Of a DNA stretch of 64,000 bases, positions 54,669 to 63,029 are shown piece by piece. The notes beneath the pieces are model-generated. The model worked only from the letters and a program-made list of their open reading frames with translations, was not told the origin of the DNA and did not search any database. Where the stretch lies: positions 1 through 64,000 of the forward strand of contig JAIKZG010000018.1 in the NCBI GenBank assembly GCA_024682415.1, given 5' to 3'. A program made the position numbers and the translations under genes. The stretch's first letter is position 1; each line of letters begins with the position of its first letter. The stretch comes from Prevotella sp. GTDB taxonomy: Bacteria > Bacteroidota > Bacteroidia > Bacteroidales > Bacteroidaceae.

Positions 54669-55922
54669 ATGAAATCAGAACTTATAGAAAAAGCATACGC
54701 CGTAGCCAAAGAGCGCTATGCAGCCTTAGGTGTTGATACCGACAAGGCTATCGAAACATTGAAGAAGACTCCTATCTCTCTGCATTGCTGGCAGGCTGAC
54801 GATGTTGTCGGCTTCGAGCGCAATGAAGCTGCTTCTGGCGGTATTCAGACTACAGGTAACTACCCAGGCAAGGCTCGCAACATTGACGAGTTGCGTCAGG
54901 ACATCGACAAGGTTACATCTTTGCTTGCAGGTAAATTCCGCCTTAATTTGCACGAAACTTATGGTGAGTTTGGTGGCAAGTTTGTAGATCGCGACCAGGT
55001 TGAGGCTAAACATTTCGAAGGCTGGATGCAGTGGGCTAAGGAGCACGACTTGAAGCTCGACTTCAACTCTACTTCTTTCTCTCATCCAAAGAGCGGCTAC
55101 CTCACATTGTCTAACCCAGATAAGTCAATCCGTGACTTCTGGATTGAGCATACAAAGCGTTGCCGTCACATCGCTGACGCTATGGGTAAGGCACAGAACG
55201 ATCCATGTATCATGAATATCTGGGTGCATGACGGTTCTAAGGACTACACCGTAGAGCGTGGACGCTATCGTGAGATTTTGAAGAACTCTCTCGATGAGAT
55301 TCTCGCTGAAAACTTGCCTAACATGAAGCCATGTCTTGAGGCTAAGTTGTTCGGTATCGGTCTTGAGGCTTACACAGTAGGCTCACACGACTTCTATGCT
55401 GGCTATTGCTCAAAGAATAATGTGATGTATACTCTCGATACTGGTCACTATGAGCCAACAGAGAATGTTTCTGATGCTGTTTCAGCATTGCTTCTCTTTG
55501 TTCCAGAGTTGATGCTTCACGTTTCTCGCCCAATGCACTGGGATTCTGACCACGTAACAGTATTCGACGACAATACTCGCAACTTGTTCTCTGAGCTTGT
55601 TCGCGCTAATGCTCTTGACCGCGCTCACATCGGTCTTGACTATTTCGACGCTTCTATCAACCGTATCGGTGCTTATGTTATCGGTACTCGCGCTGCTCAG
55701 AAGAGCTTGCTTCAGGCATTCCTTGAGCCTCTTGACTTGCTCCGCAAGTATGAGGATGAGGGTAAGTGGTTTGAGCGTCTGGCTCTCCTCGAGGAAGCTA
55801 AGACATTGCCATTCGGCGCTGTTTACGATTACTTCAACATGGTTAACAATGTTCCTGTTGGTGAGGAATACATCAACGAGGTACAGCGTTATGAGAACGA
55901 AGTATTGAGCAACAGAAAGTAA
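54669..55922 (+). CDS. rhaA: L-rhamnose isomerase
   Basis: RhaA interconverts L-rhamnose and L-rhamnulose with Mn/Zn in a TIM barrel. The 417-residue protein shows SLHCWQADDVVGFE near residue 37, LDFNSTSFSHPKS near 137, NIWVHDGSKD near 182, LEAKLFGIGLEAYTVG near 220 and YTLDTGHYEPTENVSDAVSA near 255, covering the metal-binding residues. Second gene of the rhamnose set. A strong terminator separates it from rhaT. Confidence 0.96.
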   Translation: MKSELIEKAYAVAKERYAALGVDTDKAIETLKKTPISLHCWQADDVVGFERNEAASGGIQTTGNYPGKARNIDELRQDIDKVTSLLAGKFRLNLHETYGEFGGKFVDRDQVEAKHFEGWMQWAKEHDLKLDFNSTSFSHPKSGYLTLSNPDKSIRDFWIEHTKRCRHIADAMGKAQNDPCIMNIWVHDGSKDYTVERGRYREILKNSLDEILAENLPNMKPCLEAKLFGIGLEAYTVGSHDFYAGYCSKNNVMYTLDTGHYEPTENVSDAVSALLLFVPELMLHVSRPMHWDSDHVTVFDDNTRNLFSELVRANALDRAHIGLDYFDASINRIGAYVIGTRAAQKSLLQAFLEPLDLLRKYEDEGKWFERLALLEEAKTLPFGAVYDYFNMVNNVPVGEEYINEVQRYENEVLSNRK

Positions 55923-55936
55923 AAACTAAATAGTTC

Positions 55937-55987
55937 AGCCCCCCTAAATCCCCGAAATAGGGGAATTTAAGGGGGCTGATTTTTTTA
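55937..55987 (+). terminator. Strong terminator between rhaA and rhaT
   Basis: A near-complete 19-pair stem beginning CAGCCCCC and ending GGGGGCTG (55937-55979) encloses TCCCC/GGGGA and a GAAA loop. It is followed by ATTTTTTT. Confidence 0.85.
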
Positions 55988-55997
55988 TATTTATATT

Positions 55998-57029
55998 ATG
56001 GAACTATTAATCGGACTATTAATCATTGCGATTGGCGCGTTTTGTCAGAGCAGTTGCTATGTGCCAATCAACAAAATAAAAGACTGGAGTTGGGAAAGTT
56101 ACTGGATTGTGCAGGGCGTTTTCGCATGGCTTGTGTTGCCACTTCTCGGCGCTATGCTTGCTGTGCCTGCCGGTCATAGCTTCTGCGAACTTTTCGCGGC
56201 TGCCAACTCTTTTAACATTTGGATGACAATCCTGTTTGGCGTGCTTTGGGGTGTAGGCGGATTGACTTTCGGTCTTTCTATGCGCTATCTTGGTGTCGCT
56301 CTCGGGCAGAGTATCGCTCTCGGCACTTGTGCCGGTCTGGGCACAGTCATGGGCCCTATAATGCTCAATGTATTCTTCCCAGAGCTTAATGCTTTGTCGG
56401 CTTTGACATTCTCTGTCATCGTCGGCGTAGTGGTTACTCTTCTCGGTATTGCCATCATCGGTGTGGCAGGCTCTATGAAGGCAGCTTCATTGAGCGAGGA
56501 GGAAAAGAAAGCTGCCGTTAAGGATTTCAACTTCCCTAAGGGTATCGCCATCGCTTTGCTTTCAGGCTTTATGAGCGGATGTTTCAATGTAGGTCTGGAG
56601 TTTGGTAAGGGCATTTCTTTTGCCGATACCGATCCTATGTTCGTCACCCTTCCTGCCACATTCCTCGTAACGTTCGGTGGATTTGTCACCAACGCCATCT
56701 ACTGCTTCTATCAGAATCAGAAGAACAACACATGGGGCGACTATAAGAAGTCAGGCGTTTGGGGCAACAACCTCCTGTTCTGTCTTTTGGCTGGCGCGTT
56801 GTGGTATAGCCAGTTCTTCGGATTGAGTTTGGGTAAAGGCTTCCTCACCGAAAGTCCTACGCTCACGACTCTCGCTTTCTGCATCTTGATGGCACTCAAC
56901 GTAGTGTTCTCAAATGTTTGGGGCATTATTCTGAAAGAATGGAAAGGATGTTCACAGAAGACTATCGCAGTATTGATTCTCGGTATTGTGGTATTGATTG
57001 TTTCATCATTCCTTCCACAGCTTATTTAA
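55998..57029 (+). CDS. rhaT: L-rhamnose/H+ symporter
   Basis: RhaT imports L-rhamnose across the inner membrane. This 343-residue protein has ten hydrophobic helices and the RhaT-like text FCQSSCYVPINKIKDWSWESYW near residues 15-36 split by a helix, LGVALGQSIALGTCAGLGTV near 100 and SGCFNVGLEFGK near 193. It starts only 11 bases after the U run of the rhaA terminator, so its mRNA comes from read-through or from a promoter inside that stretch. Confidence 0.94.
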   Translation: MELLIGLLIIAIGAFCQSSCYVPINKIKDWSWESYWIVQGVFAWLVLPLLGAMLAVPAGHSFCELFAAANSFNIWMTILFGVLWGVGGLTFGLSMRYLGVALGQSIALGTCAGLGTVMGPIMLNVFFPELNALSALTFSVIVGVVVTLLGIAIIGVAGSMKAASLSEEEKKAAVKDFNFPKGIAIALLSGFMSGCFNVGLEFGKGISFADTDPMFVTLPATFLVTFGGFVTNAIYCFYQNQKNNTWGDYKKSGVWGNNLLFCLLAGALWYSQFFGLSLGKGFLTESPTLTTLAFCILMALNVVFSNVWGIILKEWKGCSQKTIAVLILGIVVLIVSSFLPQLI

Positions 57030-57066
57030 GACCATAAGGTTTAGATTTAGTTATATTGAAATTGAA

Positions 57067-57100
57067 ATAGGCACATGGCGTGAAAAACCATGTGCCTATT
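57067..57100. terminator. Bidirectional terminator between rhaT and the pectate lyase gene
   Basis: The stem AGGCACATGG/CCATGTGCCT (57069-57078 with 57088-57097) lies between converging genes, with a T-rich run on the plus side. Confidence 0.75.
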
Positions 57101-57105
57101 CTTTT

Positions 57106-59556
57106 TTATTTTATTGCAATGTTGAATTGTCTTGTGAGAGAAGAAACATTGTCGGCATCGGTAGCCGTTACGCTGAATGTGTAGAATCCGCGGGCAAGTT
57201 TCTTGGTGTTAATGCTAAGCATATTCTTTTTCAGCTTGAAGGAAACGCCATCAGCGCTGACCGCAAACGATGGCTTGTTGTCGTAACCTGCGAAATAAGT
57301 TGTGAGGTCGAGTTTCGCCATCTTGTCGCCCTCGTTGAGAATGAAATGAGGCACAGCAAGCCAGTTGAGATATTCCTCAAGATTGGTGTAGCCGTCGTGA
57401 TTAGGGTCGGCATTGCTGTCGCTGAAATCATTCTTCGCTGAGTTAGGATTAGTGCCGTGCATATTTTCCCACCAGTTTGGCAGACCGTCGCCGTCGGTAT
57501 CGAAGTCAGCTTCGCGATAAACCACAGGCACAGGATATGCCTCAAAACCGCCAGCGTCCTTATCAGCGTCGATAAGACCTGGCAAACCGCTCTTGCTGCC
57601 CTTGAAAGCTGCTGTCTTTGTAAGCGTTTCTTTCACAATGCGAGTGTCGTGGGCGTCGAGCATAGGCTGATTGCAGCCTGCATCTGAAAGCACATTCTTA
57701 TATGCAGCCTTCGCGCTTTCTATCTTTGCCTGAGATGGGAAATAAGGCTTGTCGGCGAAAGGCTTCCATGTGAGCTTCTGGTTATGCTTCAGCGTGTAAC
57801 GATAAGTTTCGCCCTGAATGTCGGGAGTTGTCGTGCCGTCAAGGTTTTCACGGATATTACCGCTTATGTATGCGCTCTGCGAACCCATACCAGTTCCCTC
57901 AAGGTCGAGGCTGAACAGAAACTTCTGCTTCGTAGCTCCACCCATCTTATAATAGTTGTTCACGAAGTTCACCTCATGAGCACCACCATCGGTAGCGCGT
58001 GAGCCCCAGTTGTAGCACACGTTGTTGAATATGTCCAATCGACCGGCATAATATCCAGCTCCGTCAAGACCGCCACCCATGCTCCAGTTGCGACCCTCGC
58101 AGTGGGCGAGCAAGTTGTGATGATAGCTGCCGATGTCGCCACCGATTGTTGCGGCATAGCCGTGCATCTTGCCCTGCTTGTAGTTCTGATGTCCGGCGAT
58201 GTTGAGAGCCTCAGAAATCATGTTGTGCTGGAAAGTGAAATTCTTCGCGCCACGGGTAGAGAACGACTCGTCAATAGTCCAGCCTATAGAGTTGTGGTCG
58301 AATATAGAGTGCTGAGCGCCGGCGCATCCCATTCCGTCGGCAGTCTTGCCTGAGCCGAGGCGCAGACGCATGAAGCGCACCTGGCTCTCATAGCTTACTC
58401 CGAAAGGACTGCGCGCGAGAAGAATACCATTGCCAGGAGCAGTCTGTCCTGCTATCGTTACGAAGTTGTCGCCACATGCCAGACGCTCTTTCAGCACGAT
58501 TGTTCCAGCCACGTCGAAGACGATTGTGCGCGCTCCGTGCACATTCTCTATGCCATAACGCAGTGAGCCAGGCTTGTTGTCGTCGTTAAGATTGGTAACG
58601 TGGTATACTATTCCGCCACGTCCGCCTGTAGCGAATCTGCCATAGCCCTCAGCGCCAGGGAAAGCGAGATGGCGTGGCTTGAAAGTCCATGTTTCGCCAC
58701 GAGTAATCTTGCCGTCCTTGTTTTCCTCGTCCACGCGCCAGTAATAAGTGTTCATGGAATATACGCCATGCAGAGTGTAGTCGTTGTCATCTTCAGTGGA
58801 AACCTCCTTCATGTTTTCCTGAGAAGTGCCTACATATACATGGCTCTTCACCGCCGACGCAGCGTTTTTCCACGACATGCGTATTGTGCCATTATCACCG
58901 TCGGCATGAATGTCGCGGTTGGCAGGCACAGGGTCGGAAGCCATATCCTTAGGGTTGTCCACATCGAGCAGCAACGCGTTGATAAACAGGGCAGACTCAG
59001 CCTTGTATTCTATCTTAACGCTTTTGCCCTCCTTGGCTGTGAACTCTATATAGGAAATCGCGCTCTCCGAAACCTTCTCCGCACGACACGACTGGCTGAT
59101 ACCCTCTGCCGTCTTTTTGCCGTCTACGAATATTGATATTTTGGCTGATTCCGTTCCGTCGGTGTTGTTGTGGTAAGCAAGCAAAGTGTGCTTACCAGCT
59201 TTCATTCCTTTTATCGTGACCACGATGCTCGCGCTTTTCTTCTGAGGGTATGCCACGAGAGCATCGCCTGTGAGCTTAGAATATTTCTGCACGCCATCTT
59301 TCCACCAGTTGCACTTCATCGTGCCGCCGTTCGTAGCAACGCTTATTGCCACGTTGCCGATGGTCATTTGCTGTGCCTCTTTTGCCTCTGCCAGAGCCCA
59401 TGGCGTGAACTCCGGTTCTGTCACCTGATTAGCGTTGCGCCCGCTGATGTTGAAATCTATTTTCTGCGCAAATGTGCTTCCTCCGAGGAAGAGGGAAGCG
59501 CACATCATCATTATCTTTTTATCCATCATCTGTAATTTAGCGATGTTTTGTTTCAT
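57106..59556 (-). CDS. Secreted polysaccharide lyase family 1-like pectate lyase
   Basis: This 816-residue protein carries a signal peptide ending STFAQ near residue 31. An N-terminal beta-sandwich of about 170 residues resembles a carbohydrate-binding module, and a fibronectin III-like segment (HVYVGTSQENMKE) follows. The parallel beta-helix lyase domain starts AFPGAEGYGRFATGGRGG near residue 296 and includes FDHNSIGWTIDESFS near 425. A calcium-loop segment DTDGDGLPNWWE near 697 and a C-terminal Ig-like domain complete it. It probably cuts pectate outside the cell. ATG at 59526 is an alternative start. The 83-bp palindrome array lies just upstream. Confidence 0.85.
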   Translation of the reverse strand: MKQNIAKLQMMDKKIMMMCASLFLGGSTFAQKIDFNISGRNANQVTEPEFTPWALAEAKEAQQMTIGNVAISVATNGGTMKCNWWKDGVQKYSKLTGDALVAYPQKKSASIVVTIKGMKAGKHTLLAYHNNTDGTESAKISIFVDGKKTAEGISQSCRAEKVSESAISYIEFTAKEGKSVKIEYKAESALFINALLLDVDNPKDMASDPVPANRDIHADGDNGTIRMSWKNAASAVKSHVYVGTSQENMKEVSTEDDNDYTLHGVYSMNTYYWRVDEENKDGKITRGETWTFKPRHLAFPGAEGYGRFATGGRGGIVYHVTNLNDDNKPGSLRYGIENVHGARTIVFDVAGTIVLKERLACGDNFVTIAGQTAPGNGILLARSPFGVSYESQVRFMRLRLGSGKTADGMGCAGAQHSIFDHNSIGWTIDESFSTRGAKNFTFQHNMISEALNIAGHQNYKQGKMHGYAATIGGDIGSYHHNLLAHCEGRNWSMGGGLDGAGYYAGRLDIFNNVCYNWGSRATDGGAHEVNFVNNYYKMGGATKQKFLFSLDLEGTGMGSQSAYISGNIRENLDGTTTPDIQGETYRYTLKHNQKLTWKPFADKPYFPSQAKIESAKAAYKNVLSDAGCNQPMLDAHDTRIVKETLTKTAAFKGSKSGLPGLIDADKDAGGFEAYPVPVVYREADFDTDGDGLPNWWENMHGTNPNSAKNDFSDSNADPNHDGYTNLEEYLNWLAVPHFILNEGDKMAKLDLTTYFAGYDNKPSFAVSADGVSFKLKKNMLSINTKKLARGFYTFSVTATDADNVSSLTRQFNIAIK

Positions 59557-59589
59557 TAGGTTATACTTCTTTCTTTAAGACGACGAAAC

Positions 59590-60400
59590 AGCTCGTTAGT
59601 ACTCCCAAGGCAGTGTAATCCTTCAAAACTCGTATCGAAATGCTTCGGAAATTAAAAACAGGGTTGCAAAGTAGTATCGAAGTACTTCGATTATAGAAAT
59701 CAACTTGTTTTTTCGTATCGAAATGCTTCGGAAATGAAAAACAGAGTTGAAAAGTCGTATCGAAGTACTTAGATTATAGAAATCAACTTGATTTTTCGTA
59801 TCGAAATGCTTCGGAAATTGAAAACATGGTTGCAAAGTTCCATCGAAGCGCTTAGATGATAGAAATCAACTTGATTTTTCGTATCGAAATGCTTAGAAAA
59901 TTAAAAACAGGGTTGAAAAGTTCCATCGAAGCGCTTCGATTATAGAAATCAACTTGTTTTTTCGTATCGAAATGCTTCGGAAATGAAAATCAGGGTTGAA
60001 AAGTAGTATCGAAGTACTTCGATGATAGAAATCAACTTGTTTTTTCGTATCGAAATGCTTAGGAAATTAAAAACAGAGTTGAAAAGTTCCATCGAAACGT
60101 TTCGATGGAAGAAATAAAAAAGTTTTGGAGCACTTAAGCGTTTCGATACTCCAAATCATAGTCGCAAAGTAGTATCGAAGTATTTAGATGGAAGAAAACA
60201 ACTTGATTTTTAATATCGAAATACTTAGGAAATTGAAATCATGGTTGCAAAGTAGTATCGAAGTACTTAGATGGAAGAAATCAACTTGATTTTTCGTATC
60301 GAAACGCTTAGGAAATCCAAAACAGAGTTGATTTTTATTTTCTAAGCGCTTAAGCGCAATTTTTTTTCGTGAAAACTAAAATCTAAATGCTTAGATAATT
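59590..60400. repeat. Phased array of palindromic sites (83-bp units, 41.5-bp half-units)
   Basis: This non-coding array holds 19 sites of the form TCGAA-N4-TTCGA or a variant. Their centres run 59641.5, 59683.5, 59724.5, 59766.5 and so on to 60388.5, alternating steps of 42 and 41 bp. Odd sites mostly have core ATGC. Even sites are near-perfect 16-mers, including ATCGAAGTACTTCGAT (59676-59691 and 60008-60023), ATCGAAGCGCTTCGAT (59925-59940) and ATCGAAACGTTTCGAT (60091-60106). A decayed site lies at 59600. Linkers between sites are also conserved. The unit length of 83 is not a multiple of three. Confidence 0.92.
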
Positions 60401-60461
60401 TTAGGGGTACTGTGCTACGAGATTTTTTCTTCTTTTTTGCTTGCGGATTAGAAAACAAGAA

Positions 60462-61133
60462 TTATTCTTGCTGACCGCGATCAAGTTCGTTTTCGCAGTG
60501 CTTGATAATCTTTTCGGCAATTTCAAGATCTTTGGGCCAGTCGATGTCGATGGCTTCAATGTCTGATGTTTCGGCGAAATAAGGATTGGTGCCGATGCGC
60601 TGATGCAGGTCTGTCCATACAGCGCGCTTGAAAATGTAGAAGGCACTCGTTTCCTCAAACACAGGGCGGATGCTCTGAGTGTGGGGGATGTGTTTCAAAT
60701 CATAGTTGAGAGGTTTACCGTCGTACCACGCGAATGTTTGAATGCGACGGCAGCTGAAAGCGGAGTCGTTATTGCCGCTTATTATGTGGGAGAGGGCGCC
60801 CTCGATGGTGGCAGATTTGATGAATGGCGAAGTGGTGTGGGCAAGCACATAGATGTCGGCATCTACGGCTTTGGTAAACTCATCGTAAATCTCTTCGCCA
60901 AGTATGTCGTCGCTGTCAAGATAGGCAGGGCGTTTAAGGAGTTTTACTCCGCTTGGCAGATATTGCGCTATTGCGTCGCTGCTGCAATAGGCATAGATTT
61001 CATCAATATGGTTTACACGAATCAATGAGTCGAAAACATAGCTGAGCAAAGGTTTGCCGTCCAGCAATTTCAGGTTCTTGTTGGGCACACGCTTGCTGTT
61101 TAAACGGATAGGAACAAATGCTACAATCTTCAT
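60462..61133 (-). CDS. Cytidylyltransferase of the acylneuraminate (CMP-sugar synthetase) family
   Basis: This 223-residue cytosolic nucleotidyltransferase activates an acidic sugar with CTP. The start MKIVAFVPIRLNSKRVPNKN shows the NeuA/KdsB-like signature that binds CTP. Also visible are SSDAIAQYLPSGVKLLKRP, LAHTTSPFIKSATIEGAL near residue 97 and DIEAIDIDWPKDLEIAE near 198. A start ten codons upstream (61163) is possible, but the chosen ATG gives the usual family N-terminus. No sugar-synthase gene (NeuB-like) is adjacent, so its sugar, such as a nonulosonate, is unknown. Confidence 0.88.
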   Translation of the reverse strand: MKIVAFVPIRLNSKRVPNKNLKLLDGKPLLSYVFDSLIRVNHIDEIYAYCSSDAIAQYLPSGVKLLKRPAYLDSDDILGEEIYDEFTKAVDADIYVLAHTTSPFIKSATIEGALSHIISGNNDSAFSCRRIQTFAWYDGKPLNYDLKHIPHTQSIRPVFEETSAFYIFKRAVWTDLHQRIGTNPYFAETSDIEAIDIDWPKDLEIAEKIIKHCENELDRGQQE

Positions 61134-61206
61134 TTTCTTTCTTGTTTTAAAATTGGTTCTCACAGATTATCACAGATAACACGGATTTTTAAGTATTCAC
61201 AGGTAA

Positions 61207-62109
61207 TTATGAAATCAGAAATCCTGAAGCTGTGAGGAGGCCGTAGATAAACATGTTGCGTGCTGTCTCGCCAAGTATCATGTTGAGAGCCTTTCCCTTT
61301 GCTATTGCTTTCATGCGAAGCCAAGTCTTAACATGAAACGCTATATATATAATAGGTAAAAGGGCTGCAAAAGGGTGCTCCGAAAAATGCGCGAAGCCTA
61401 ATGCCCAGGCTGCAACGCCGAGGGCGAGATAAAGATGCAGCGAGCGTGCTGCTCCGAGCCTTACCACAAGAGTTTTTTTGCCAGCTCGTATGTCGTTGTC
61501 GATGTCGCGGAAGTTGTTTACTACGAGCAGCGTGTCGATGACGAGTCCGCAGGCGATGGAAGCAATGACCACTGTGGCTGGAATGCTTTTCATGCCGTCG
61601 GGCATTTCAAGATAATAGGAAAGGCACACGGGCACAACGCCGAAAAACACGAGCACAAGCAAATCGCCAAGTCCGAGATAAGACAGGGAGGTGGTGTAAA
61701 GAAAACAAAACAACACGCAGAGCACGCCAACGATAATCATTTCCCAACCACCGAAAAAGATGAGTGGCAAGCCGATAAGGCAAGCTATGATGGTGGTAAC
61801 GGCAATTCCCACTTTCATTGCATTGAGGGAAATCCATCCCTGAGCGCATGCTCGCTTCGGACCAAGGCGCGTTTCGTCGTCGTTGCCACGCACGAAGTCG
61901 AAGTAATCGTTGATGAAGTTGGCGTCGATCTGCATTATGAAAGCGAAGAGAAAACAGAGCACGGCAGGGATTACCTGAATGCTTAATTTAGCGGTGGAGA
62001 AAGCCATTGCCGTGGCAATCATCACAGGCACGGAAGCACCGGTCAGCGTCTTGGGGCGTGCTGCCAACAACCATGCCTTAAAAGAATTGGTTGTTATTTT
62101 ATTTTCCAT
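61207..62109 (-). CDS. menA: 1,4-dihydroxy-2-naphthoate polyprenyltransferase
   Basis: MenA attaches the isoprenoid tail to dihydroxynaphthoate in menaquinone synthesis. This 300-residue UbiA-fold membrane protein has the two aspartate-rich sites: MQIDANFINDYFDFVRGNDD near residues 60-80 and VVNNFRDIDNDIRAGKKTL near 195-213. It has about nine helices. The start at 62109 is chosen because a promoter pair (62161-62130) lies just upstream. The remaining men genes are not in the window. Confidence 0.93.
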   Translation of the reverse strand: MENKITTNSFKAWLLAARPKTLTGASVPVMIATAMAFSTAKLSIQVIPAVLCFLFAFIMQIDANFINDYFDFVRGNDDETRLGPKRACAQGWISLNAMKVGIAVTTIIACLIGLPLIFFGGWEMIIVGVLCVLFCFLYTTSLSYLGLGDLLVLVFFGVVPVCLSYYLEMPDGMKSIPATVVIASIACGLVIDTLLVVNNFRDIDNDIRAGKKTLVVRLGAARSLHLYLALGVAAWALGFAHFSEHPFAALLPIIYIAFHVKTWLRMKAIAKGKALNMILGETARNMFIYGLLTASGFLIS

Positions 62110-62129
62110 ATTTTCTTGTTGATGGGTTG

Positions 62130-62161
62130 CAAAAATAAACATAATTCATTATATTTGCAAA
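62130..62161 (-). promoter_or_regulatory. menA promoter
   Basis: On the minus strand TTTG (62161-62158), 20 bases and TATTTTTG (62137-62130) form a consensus pair 20 bases from the menA start codon. Confidence 0.65.
62150..62157 (+). promoter_or_regulatory. -7 box of the HD hydrolase gene
   Basis: TATATTTG at 62150-62157 reads rightward and abuts the leftward menA -33 box, so the two promoters overlap. No clear -33 box is seen on this side. Confidence 0.45.
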
Positions 62162-62212
62162 GATAACGTAAATTAATCTTTCTCATATTATCAAAGATAA
62201 CGCGGATTTTCG

Positions 62213-62860
62213 ATGCCAAAAGAAAATATCAACCTGGAACTTATGTCATTTATCGAAACAAGTATCTTGCCTCGATATAATTCACTGGGCAAATCTCATG
62301 GATTGCGCCATGTGCTTCATGTAATAGAAAATAGCAAAAAACTTGCCGCCGCCACGGGAGCTGACATCAATATGGTGTATGCCATAGCAGCTTATCATGA
62401 CTTAGGCATGGAGGGACCGCGCGCCATACATCACATCACGGGCGGACGCATTCTTGCCGGCGACGCAAGATTGAGAAAATGGTTCTCGCCAGAGCAGATA
62501 AAGATAATGAAGGAGGCTGTGGAAGACCATCGCGCCTCTTCTTCTCACACTCCGCGCAGCCTTTACGGAAAGATTATTGCCGAAGCCGACCGCGACCTGA
62601 TACCCGACGAGGTATTCCGCCGTGCAGTGGAGTTTGGTCTGGAAAACGAACCAGATAAAGATAAGGAAGAGCAGTGGGAACGATTCTCGCGCCACATGGA
62701 TGAGAAATATTCCGCAACAGGCTATCTTAGATTGTGGATTCCTAATTCGCCAAACGAGGCAGGGCTTGCCGAAATACGCTCTACGATAAGCGATAGGAAG
62801 GCATTGCGAGATGTGTTTGAACGCTTCTATGCCGAAACAATAGGCGATAATTCTATCTGA
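62213..62860 (+). CDS. HD-domain metal-dependent hydrolase
   Basis: This 215-residue cytosolic protein of the HD superfamily probably hydrolyses a phosphate ester. The metal ligands appear in HGLRHVLHV near residue 29-37, AYHDLGMEG near 61-69, EDHRAS near 104 and AEADRDLI near 125, completing the H-HD-H-D pattern. The substrate cannot be told. An internal Met at codon 11 is an alternative start. Divergent from menA. Confidence 0.88.
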   Translation: MPKENINLELMSFIETSILPRYNSLGKSHGLRHVLHVIENSKKLAAATGADINMVYAIAAYHDLGMEGPRAIHHITGGRILAGDARLRKWFSPEQIKIMKEAVEDHRASSSHTPRSLYGKIIAEADRDLIPDEVFRRAVEFGLENEPDKDKEEQWERFSRHMDEKYSATGYLRLWIPNSPNEAGLAEIRSTISDRKALRDVFERFYAETIGDNSI

Positions 62861-62958
62861 AACTATGCAAAAAACAAAATTAATATTAAGAAAATACAAG
62901 TGCAATCGTTTGCATAGGGGGGGGGTAAGTTAAAGGAAGTGAATTTCTGTACTTTTTT

Positions 62959-62990
62959 CTTGTATATGTGACAGTGACCATATACCTTTG
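62959..62990 (+). promoter_or_regulatory. Promoter of the last gene, preceded by a nine-G tract
   Basis: CTTG (62959-62962), 20 bases and TACCTTTG (62983-62990) approximate the consensus pair. A run of nine G lies at 62917-62925, upstream of it. Confidence 0.55.
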
Positions 62991-63029
62991 CACGAACTTA
63001 ACATGTATATATAGAGTATTGAAAGATTT

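Noticed and set aside
55937..55987. Repeat element between rhaA and rhaT
   Set aside because: The hairpin plus U run is fully explained as an intrinsic terminator.
59623..59835. 70-residue minus-strand ORF inside the array
   Set aside because: It only reflects the repeat sequence. Unit length 83 shifts the frame at each unit and no family resemblance is visible.
59590..60400. CRISPR array
   Set aside because: Linkers between the sites are themselves repeated rather than unique, site spacing is 41-42 bp with diverged copies, and no cas gene is nearby.
59590..60400. Chromosomal parS cluster
   Set aside because: The sites are 16-bp palindromes like parS, but the sequence TCGAA-N4-TTCGA differs from the conserved parS core and no parAB genes are adjacent. 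A different centromere-like role is not excluded.
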